23,626 bases of DNA, taken from IMG/VR virus record IMGVR_UViG_3300044726_000238, positions 1 to 23,626 of that record, one strand, 5' to 3'. The translations under genes and the position numbers were made by a program. The notes beneath the pieces were generated by a model. It was not told the origin of the DNA, did no database searches, and saw only the letters and a program-made list of their open reading frames with translations. Shown here one piece after another: positions 19,185 to 23,626 of the stretch. The first letter of the stretch is position 1. Each line of letters opens with the position of its first letter. Source of the DNA: a virus.

Positions 19185-20771
19185 CTACCGGCGGCGCCCA
19201 TGGAACGGCGAGTCGATCTGAGTGATCACGCCGAAGTCCTCGTCCTCGGTGACGGCGCAAGCGAGCGCCGCCGAGTCGCAGTAGTCATCGAAGGCGTTCA
19301 CGACCTCGGGCGCCTCAGCGAGCATGTACTTGCCTGAGTACACCGTCTCCAGCTCCTCGAACTGCAGCCGGAAGCGCTTGTAGGCACGCAGCTTCTTGGT
19401 ACGGCGACCGGCCGGGTAGATGAACATCCGGCGCTCGACCAGAGCCTTCAACCGCTTCCACCGCTTCTCCTGGTCGGCCGGGTTGGAGCCGAGCGGCCGC
19501 ACGTCGATCCACGGCATCTCGTGGGCGATGCGCTCGGCGATCGGGCCGCCGAGCCCCTGGGCGTCCACGCCGATGATCGCAACGTTGTAGTGCGACAGGA
19601 ACTCGATGATCCTGGCGTACTGCTCCTCCCACGGCTTGTTGTGGATCTCCAGCCAGTTGAGGACACGGTGCTGGCAGTAGCCGTAGGGGTCGGGGTTGTT
19701 CCAGTCGACCCAGCAGACGGTGACGACGGTGGAGTCCTTGGTACGGGCGGGGTCGATCCCGGCGACGCAGCGGTCAACGACGAACCACGGCACAACATCC
19801 ATGTTCGGATCGCCGAGGCCGTCGAGCACCTCCTCGGTCACGAACATCCCCGACTCCAGCAGCCACTGGCAGGCGTAGCTCAGACGGAACTCATCGCTGT
19901 CCTCGCCGAGCCGTTCCTTCTCTCCGGCGATGTACTTCTTGTAGAAGTTGTTGAACTTGATGACCACCTTCCAGTCGTATTGGAAGTGGTCCTGCCGGGC
20001 GCCCCGCCGGGTCATCCGGCGCTTGTTGGCCTGGATGGCGTCGTAGAAGAAGTTGCGCTTCCTTGAACAGGTGCCGGTGAACACCTTGGTGCCGTTGGTC
20101 GACGCCAGCATCGGGAAGATCGACTTGCGGGCCTTCTCCGAGTCGCAGTCCTGGCTCTCATCGAGGAGGACGAAGTGGTACGTCTTCGACTCGATCTGCG
20201 CCTTGGGGTTGGCGGTCTGCATGCGGCAGATCGATCCGCTGTTGATCAGCTTGACAACCTTGACCTTCGACCCCTCCTTCTGCGGCACGTCCTCGATGTC
20301 CTCGTCGGCGAGGATCGAGCGGCCGTGCTTGGAGGTGAGGATGTCGTGGATCTTCGACCAGATCGTGAACGCCTGCTCTTCGGTGGGGGCGAACACGCCG
20401 ACCCAAAAGCCACGGGAGAACTGAGGGAACAGGTCGGGGTACGCCTTGGCCAGCCGGGGCAGCAGCACCATCAGCGTCGCCAGCACCGCAGCGAGCGTGG
20501 TCGACTTGCCCGACTGGCGGCACCACAGGGCGGTGATCTCGGCGCCGTCGTTGAGCAACACCGACTCGATCGCCCGGTACGCCAGATCCTTCTCGTACGG
20601 GTAGAGGTCCAGCTCGGTGAGCGCCTCCATGAAGACCATGCAGCGCATCACCAGCTCGTGGATGAACTCGGCGCTCTCGGGGTCGACCTCTACGAACTCC
20701 TCGCCGGGCTCGTCGGGATCTGGTTCCTCGAAGTAGCGCTCTTCGAGGATCTCACGAACGGCGGCTGTCAC
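19185..20771 (-). CDS. terL: Terminase large subunit (528 aa)
   Basis: This is the ATP-driven DNA-packaging motor. The ATPase half has Walker A C-R-Q-S-G-K-S at 84-90 and Walker B V-L-L-D-E at 201-205, followed by a C-motif-like F-T-G-T at 231-234. The nuclease half has the RNase H-like acidic residues in A-G-I-D-P-A-R (337-343, D340), G-V-D-A-Q-G-L-G-G (401-409, D403) and D-D-Y-C-D-S-A-A-L-A (495-504, D499). Length is normal. The start is GTG at 20771 with TAGCCT six bases upstream and no good Shine-Dalgarno site; the start codon also lies in a hairpin arm (20770-20805). No classical small subunit is adjacent; the HTH protein at 21943-22386 is the best candidate. Confidence 0.93.
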   Translation of the reverse strand: MTAAVREILEERYFEEPDPDEPGEEFVEVDPESAEFIHELVMRCMVFMEALTELDLYPYEKDLAYRAIESVLLNDGAEITALWCRQSGKSTTLAAVLATLMVLLPRLAKAYPDLFPQFSRGFWVGVFAPTEEQAFTIWSKIHDILTSKHGRSILADEDIEDVPQKEGSKVKVVKLINSGSICRMQTANPKAQIESKTYHFVLLDESQDCDSEKARKSIFPMLASTNGTKVFTGTCSRKRNFFYDAIQANKRRMTRRGARQDHFQYDWKVVIKFNNFYKKYIAGEKERLGEDSDEFRLSYACQWLLESGMFVTEEVLDGLGDPNMDVVPWFVVDRCVAGIDPARTKDSTVVTVCWVDWNNPDPYGYCQHRVLNWLEIHNKPWEEQYARIIEFLSHYNVAIIGVDAQGLGGPIAERIAHEMPWIDVRPLGSNPADQEKRWKRLKALVERRMFIYPAGRRTKKLRAYKRFRLQFEELETVYSGKYMLAEAPEVVNAFDDYCDSAALACAVTEDEDFGVITQIDSPFHGRRR

Positions 20772-20805
20772 CCCGCCAGGCTACGTCAGGCGTACTTGGC
20801 GGGGT
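20770..20805 (-). promoter_or_regulatory. Hairpin that can hide the terminase start codon
   Basis: Nine-base perfect arms (20770-20778 and 20797-20805) with an 18-base loop. The arms cover the GTG start of terL and the end of the 75-aa gene. In a read-through message the start codon would be paired; in a leaderless message starting at GTG the upstream arm is absent. Confidence 0.45.
20778..20783 (-). promoter_or_regulatory. Candidate leaderless -10 hexamer (TAGCCT) for terL
   Basis: TAGCCT on the minus strand, six bases before the GTG at 20771. The octamer TAGCCTGG is the same as before the 286-aa gene at the other end of the window. Confidence 0.55.
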
Positions 20806-21013
20806 CGAAGAGCTGGCCCTGGCGAGGGTCAGGCACCTTCGGGGTCCGGTGGTCGTTGAGGAACTCCGTCAGGCGCATGGCGTCCTGGTAGCTCATCGTG
20901 ATCTTCACGTCGTCGCCACTGGCCTCGGCCTTCATGTGGACGGCGGGGGTCACGGTACGGACGGCAGCTGCTAGCTCGTTGACGATCACGGGTACATTCA
21001 TAGAAGGAATCAT
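20786..21013 (-). CDS. Small hypothetical protein upstream of terL (75 aa)
   Basis: The start is the ATG at 21013 because AAGGA lies six bases upstream; the second ATG four codons later lacks one. The peptide starts MIPSMNVPVIVNELAAAVRT, continues with a beta-type stretch (V-K-I-T-M-S-Y) and a helix (Q-D-A-M-R-L-T-E-F-L-N-D-H-R), and ends in Q-G-Q-L-F-D-P-A-K-Y-A. It has the size of a small DNA-binding or packaging accessory. No HTH is evident, so I do not call it the small terminase. Confidence 0.62.
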   Translation of the reverse strand: MIPSMNVPVIVNELAAAVRTVTPAVHMKAEASGDDVKITMSYQDAMRLTEFLNDHRTPKVPDPRQGQLFDPAKYA

Positions 21014-21038
21014 ACGACATCCTTGAATAACTCACAAC

Positions 21039-21290
21039 CTACACGACGGTGGCCAGCTCCATGATGGCCCTGGTCATGCCCACCAGCTGGAGCGCTTGGT
21101 GGTGGGCCTCGATGGCGGCGTTGGCCTGGCCCTTGCGGTACTCAGTGAGTAGCCGGTCGATGTTGACGGCGGTCGCCTCCGACCACGTCTGCAGCGTGAG
21201 CTTGTCCATCCCCTTCGACCGTTGGTACGAGACCTCGACGGCCTCGTGCACCGGGTACTCGGTCAGGCGCTTCTCTCGTCGGAATCCCAT
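21039..21290 (-). CDS. Small helical hypothetical protein (83 aa)
   Basis: The start is the ATG at 21290, close behind GAGGG; a much longer frame reaching 21788 is set aside because it runs in the wrong phase through two other genes. The peptide starts MGFRREKRLTEYPVHEAVEV and is helical and polar (T-W-S-E-A-T-A-V-N-I-D-R-L-L-T-E-Y-R, then H-H-Q-A-L-Q-L-V-G-M-T-R-A-I). It overlaps the preceding gene by 28 bases. Position before terL is consistent with packaging or head accessory; function unknown. Confidence 0.6.
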   Translation of the reverse strand: MGFRREKRLTEYPVHEAVEVSYQRSKGMDKLTLQTWSEATAVNIDRLLTEYRKGQANAAIEAHHQALQLVGMTRAIMELATVV

Positions 21291-21568
21291 CGTCCCTCTT
21301 GCTCCTTGTCGACAGGGCGGCCGAACACCGACTCGATGATCGCATCGTCGGTGTCGGGGCGGGTGACACTGCCGAGCGGGTGGCAGATCCCGAAGCGGAG
21401 GGTGTTGGTGCCGAGACGGACGGCGATGCCGATGCCCTCGTAGTAGGGGGGTGCGACCGAGCGCATCCACGCTCGCTGGAACCTCGGCTGGTTGGCGCTG
21501 ATCGAGGTGACCGACGGGGCGATCGGTCCCCAGCCCATCCAGTAGGTGTGCAGCCAGACCTTGTTCAC
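21263..21568 (-). CDS. Hypothetical protein (101 aa)
   Basis: GTG at 21568 overlaps the stop of the KTSC gene as GTGA. The peptide starts MNKVWLHTYWMGWGPIAPSV and has an aromatic N-terminus, a central beta-type part (G-I-G-I-A-V-R-L-G-T-N-T-L-R-F-G-I) and an acidic-basic tail. No membrane span. It is embedded in a run of small coupled genes between the HTH protein and terL. No family is recognised. Confidence 0.6.
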   Translation of the reverse strand: MNKVWLHTYWMGWGPIAPSVTSISANQPRFQRAWMRSVAPPYYEGIGIAVRLGTNTLRFGICHPLGSVTRPDTDDAIIESVFGRPVDKEQEGRWDSDERSA

Positions 21569-21927
21569 TGGAACTGCTGGCCGACCACCTGGCGCTCACG
21601 CTCGACGTCGTCACTCCCGCCTTCCTCAGCGTCGTTGGAGTCGAGGTGGCCGGAGTAGCTGAACGAGCCCTGGAAGTACGGGTAGCCGTTGAGCACGTTG
21701 TTGATGTACCGACCCGCCGACGGGGCACGCCGGAAGTTGCGCCACACGTTGCGTGGTACTTGGTCGTAGACCCACGGCGTGCCGTCACGGAAGATGACGT
21801 GGACCTGGCTCAGGCCCGAGTCGTAGCGGGCGACGTTGAGCCGGGTGGAGCTGAACGGGAGCCATGGCCCCGGACGTGATCCATCCCCCGGCGTGGAGAG
21901 ATGTCTGCGATCACTGTTCGAGGCCAT
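21565..21927 (-). CDS. KTSC-domain protein (120 aa)
   Basis: Residues about 26-85 fit the KTSC domain: S-S-T-R-L-N-V-A-R-Y-D at 26-36, L-S-Q-V-H-V-I-F-R-D-G-T-P-W-V-Y at 39-54, V-P-R-N-V-W at 57-62, then R-A-P-S-A-G-R-Y-I-N-N near 67-77. KTSC domains are small beta-rich modules, sometimes linked to RNA- or lysyl-tRNA synthetase-related proteins; their exact role in phages is not settled. The N-terminal 25 residues are G/P/R-rich and the acidic tail (S-N-D-A-E-E-G-G-S-D-D) looks disordered. GGAG stands seven to eight bases before the ATG. It is coupled by GTGA to the next gene. Confidence 0.8.
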   Translation of the reverse strand: MASNSDRRHLSTPGDGSRPGPWLPFSSTRLNVARYDSGLSQVHVIFRDGTPWVYDQVPRNVWRNFRRAPSAGRYINNVLNGYPYFQGSFSYSGHLDSNDAEEGGSDDVERERQVVGQQFQ

Positions 21928-21942
21928 AGCGCACTCCGAACG

Positions 21943-22386
21943 CTAGACGGTGGCGGGCACCTTCTTGGCGACGACCTTGCGGGGCGCCACCTTCTTGACC
22001 GACGGCTTGCCGTTCAGCTTGACGACGTTGCCGTTGGCCTTGTCGCTGGCCTTGACCGTCGACAGCACCTTGACGGCGTTCTTGGGCGCCGCCTTGGTGG
22101 CCTTGGTCGCCTTGGTCGCCTTGGCCGGGGTGGCCGGGGCGGCGGCGGGCTTGGGGCCGGGGCGAGGCGCCACGTAGCGGGTTGCGAACCGCTTGATGTC
22201 GGCCGTCTTCCAGACCGGGCCGCAGCGCAGCACTGCGAGCGGCTTGGGGAACTTCGAACCCTCGGTCTGCTCTTCACGCCGACGAAGGTGCGAGAACGTC
22301 GACAGCTCGACGTTCATGATCTCAGCGGCCTCGCTCGCTCCGACGAGCGGCTGCGAATCGGGGCCGGGCTTGGTTGCTTCTGGCAT
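21943..22386 (-). CDS. HTH DNA-binding protein with histone H1-like tail (147 aa)
   Basis: Residues 13-68 resemble a MerR/excisionase-type winged HTH: L-V-G-A-S-E-A-A-E-I-M-N-V, S-T-F-S-H-L-R-R-R, then F-P-K-P-L-A, G-P-V-W and D-I-K-R-F-A. Residues 75-147 are A/K/P-rich, with K-A-T-K-A-T-K-A repeats and many V-K pairs, like a histone H1 tail, so the protein should bind DNA strongly. I start at ATG 22386 (nine bases from AGGAG); an ATG at 22395 is an alternative, nearly touching that site. Position three genes before terL makes it a candidate small terminase or late regulator. A dyad lies 36 bases upstream of the start. Confidence 0.7.
   Translation of the reverse strand: MPEATKPGPDSQPLVGASEAAEIMNVELSTFSHLRRREEQTEGSKFPKPLAVLRCGPVWKTADIKRFATRYVAPRPGPKPAAAPATPAKATKATKATKAAPKNAVKVLSTVKASDKANGNVVKLNGKPSVKKVAPRKVVAKKVPATV
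22091..22126. repeat. Four tandem 9-bp units in the HTH gene tail
   Basis: The unit GCCTTGGTC (plus strand) is repeated four times from 22091 to 22126, the first and last copies with one or two changes. It encodes the A-T-K tripeptide repeat of the basic tail. Such repeats change copy number easily. Confidence 0.7.
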
Positions 22387-22420
22387 CGTGCTCATACTCC
22401 TGTAGATGGACCCGGTCTGT

Positions 22421-22726
22421 TCAAGGATACATCCTTGCGGTTGCACGCCTCCCAGTCCGTAGGCAGTAGTCGTAGAAGAACACCTGATCTCCACGCCGGT
22501 TGGGCCGCAGCCAGCGGTCACCGAGGACGTGGAGCGGCATGTCGTACGCCCGGGGCTGGAGGTGGTCGTCGGGGGAGGGGTGCCAGTCGGCTGGTACGGA
22601 CGAGGGCTCCCAGGAGGCGTTGGCCTCGTGGACCTCGATCAGGTCGGTGCGGACCTTGCCCAGGATCTCCCGGGCGATCCGGTGGCTGATATCGAGAGGT
22701 ACGTTCCAGTCCTGCATGTGGGGCAT
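22421..22726 (-). CDS. Hypothetical protein, first leftward gene (101 aa)
   Basis: ATG at 22726 follows GAGGTAGG closely; a second ATG at 22717 is possible. The peptide starts MPHMQDWNVPLDISHRIARE and has a helix (I-A-R-E-I-L-G-K-V-R-T-D-L-I-E-V-H), a P/H-rich middle and an aromatic, basic end (F-F-Y-D-Y-C-L-R-T-G-R-R). It is soluble. It is the first gene after the divergent gap with the threonine-rich gene and ends on the dyad at 22422-22437. No function is recognised. Confidence 0.62.
   Translation of the reverse strand: MPHMQDWNVPLDISHRIAREILGKVRTDLIEVHEANASWEPSSVPADWHPSPDDHLQPRAYDMPLHVLGDRWLRPNRRGDQVFFYDYCLRTGRRATARMYP
22422..22437. promoter_or_regulatory. Dyad (7-bp arms, 2-bp spacer) before the HTH gene
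   Basis: CAAGGAT-AC-ATCCTTG is a near-perfect palindrome spanning the stop codon of the 101-aa gene, 36 bases before the HTH gene. The half-site ACATCCTTG occurs again at 21018-21026, just before the 75-aa gene. It could be the operator of the HTH protein itself. Confidence 0.4.
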
Positions 22727-22748
22727 CCTACCTCATCTTTCAATGCCA

Positions 22749-22777
22749 TTGCACAACAACGGCAAGTCATGTAGGGT
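22749..22777 (+). promoter_or_regulatory. Promoter for the threonine-rich gene
   Basis: TTGCAC (22749-22754), 17 bases, TAGGGT (22772-22777). Transcription would start near 22784, giving a leader of about 53 bases with TTGGAGG at 22825-22831. The divergent 110-base gap also contains a small CAATGCCATTG palindrome. Confidence 0.45.
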
Positions 22778-22836
22778 CCGCTCCAATGGCTGACCGGCTA
22801 GTTTGGGCCGATCCGGTGTGATTCTTGGAGGCTTCG

Positions 22837-23626
22837 ATGAAGGTGCGGGTAGCGGTGGCGGTCGCAGTGGCGGCGGCAGTGGCAGTCGGTGGGCCCGTGA
22901 TGGCGTTCCACGACGAGCCCGACAGTGGCTTTCGAGGCGGTCACGAGACGTCGACCACGACGCCCCGGGAGATCCCGACGACGACCCACGCCCCGGTGAC
23001 GTACCCGCACAACTACCCGACGACGACGCACACGCCCAACACCCTCGGGTCGACGTCGACCATCGTGAAGTACACGACCACCACGGCAGCGCCGACGACG
23101 ACGCATCCTCCGTACACCACCACCACCGTCGGCGCTACCTCAACCACGGCAGCGCCCACGTCCACTACCACCTCTACGACGACTGCTACGTCATCGACAA
23201 CGGTCCCCTCATCGAATACGACGACTACCACCTCCCCGGCGGTGACGACGACGACTGAGGTCACCCACAAGGTGTGGGTCTGCAAGTTCGTCGGGCGACC
23301 CGGGATCGATGAGGTTCTCCAGACCGGTCAGAACCCGATCTCGGTCGACGTCCACTCGATCCCCGATTGGCCGGTGGCCATCGGCTCGTTCTTCGCCGAC
23401 CGCCAGGGCCGCTCCCTGGTGATCGCCTTCGACATCGGCCAGGATCCGCCGAGCGTCCTCGGCTGCATCCCGACACCGCCGACAACCACGACTACGACGA
23501 CCACGACACCGGGTACAACAACCTCATCGACGTCTTCGACCACCGCTCCCTCAACGACGACCTCCACCGTGCCGGTTACCAGCACGTCTACGTCCACAAC
23601 GACGGTGGCCCCGACGACGAGCACCT
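22837..23626 (+). CDS. Exported threonine-rich protein, open at the right edge (263 aa seen)
   Basis: ATG at 22837 follows TTGGAGG at five bases. Residues 1-23 form a signal peptide: M-K-V-R, a run of A and V, and a V-M-A cleavage site before F24. Residues 38-140 and 213-263 are mostly T with S and P, like mucin stalks. Between them lies a small domain at about 142-212 (V-W-V-C-K-F-V-G-R-P-G-I-D-E, Q-T-G-Q-N-P-I-S-V, G-S-F-F-A-D-R-Q-G-R-S) with C149 and C210 that could form a disulfide. I recall similar domains in actinobacterial surface proteins but cannot name the family. The frame has no stop before the window ends. It runs away from the late block with its own promoter. It is probably anchored or released outside the cell; role unknown. 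Confidence 0.8.
   Translation, partial: MKVRVAVAVAVAAAVAVGGPVMAFHDEPDSGFRGGHETSTTTPREIPTTTHAPVTYPHNYPTTTHTPNTLGSTSTIVKYTTTTAAPTTTHPPYTTTTVGATSTTAAPTSTTTSTTTATSSTTVPSSNTTTTTSPAVTTTTEVTHKVWVCKFVGRPGIDEVLQTGQNPISVDVHSIPDWPVAIGSFFADRQGRSLVIAFDIGQDPPSVLGCIPTPPTTTTTTTTTPGTTTSSTSSTTAPSTTTSTVPVTSTSTSTTTVAPTTST

Noticed and set aside
18030-19337. Long rightward open frame of 435 codons
   Set aside because: It lies antisense to several coupled leftward genes and to terL's end, and its composition (R, G, H, V rich) is typical of the complement of high-GC genes. No promoter or ribosome site.
22803-23258. Rightward frame of 151 codons at the right end
   Set aside because: Out of phase with the threonine-rich gene, which has a signal peptide, ribosome site and continues to the window edge.
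23000-23620. Simple-sequence repeat or CRISPR-like array at the right end
   Set aside because: The ACC/ACG repeats are threonine codons in a continuous reading frame without regular spacers.

Overview
The window is a piece of a tailed double-stranded DNA bacteriophage genome, G+C-rich by eye, most likely from a phage of an actinobacterium. Support for the host guess: high GC3 codon use, many GTG starts, ATGA/GTGA gene overlaps, and a set of late genes that look leaderless (TAnnnT hexamer six bases before the start codon), a feature common in actinobacteria. The host genus cannot be read from the sequence. No integrase, lysin, replication gene or tRNA was seen.

Nearly everything is one leftward (minus-strand) late block, transcribed from about 22.7 kb down to base 1. 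In transcription order: a small HTH/accessory group (22726-20786), the terminase large subunit (20771-19185), small virion-like hypotheticals and membrane proteins (19160-17484), a DUF7178-like protein (17474-16458), small proteins including a candidate holin pair (16158-15406), a block of enzyme-like proteins (two zincin metallopeptidase folds, ADP-ribosyltransferase-like folds, small unknowns; 15402-10967), the portal (10970-9261), scaffold (9194-8340) and N4-gp56-like major capsid protein (8255-7128). After an interruption by two rightward genes come two tandem ParB-like proteins, an ADP-ribosyltransferase-like protein and a GNAT-like protein (5363-3772), two small acidic proteins, a collar-domain tail fibre (3039-1579), another ADP-ribosyltransferase-like protein, and a probable head-tail connector-type protein (957-97).

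Four genes run rightward. Two (5527-6384, 6471-7061) form a cassette with a sigma70-type promoter, strong Shine-Dalgarno sites and a hairpin after each gene. One 83-residue gene (16205-16456) has its own promoter and looks like a moron. The fourth (22837 to the window end) encodes an exported threonine-rich protein and is open at the right edge.

The two most striking observations are these. (1) Eight otherwise unrelated small proteins interspersed with head genes share a short N-terminal signature, roughly A-x-[DE]-H-[LVM] within the first nine residues, in front of different enzyme-like domains (ADP-ribosyltransferase, ParB-like, zincin, GNAT). I infer a sorting or packaging tag for a set of virion-associated effectors. 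(2) Ten genes carry a TAnnnT hexamer at a fixed distance (six bases in nine cases, seven in one) from the start codon, while almost all others have a Shine-Dalgarno site or overlap the upstream stop. This suggests many internal leaderless promoters in the late block. Both are inferences from pattern reading and need the computations stated below.
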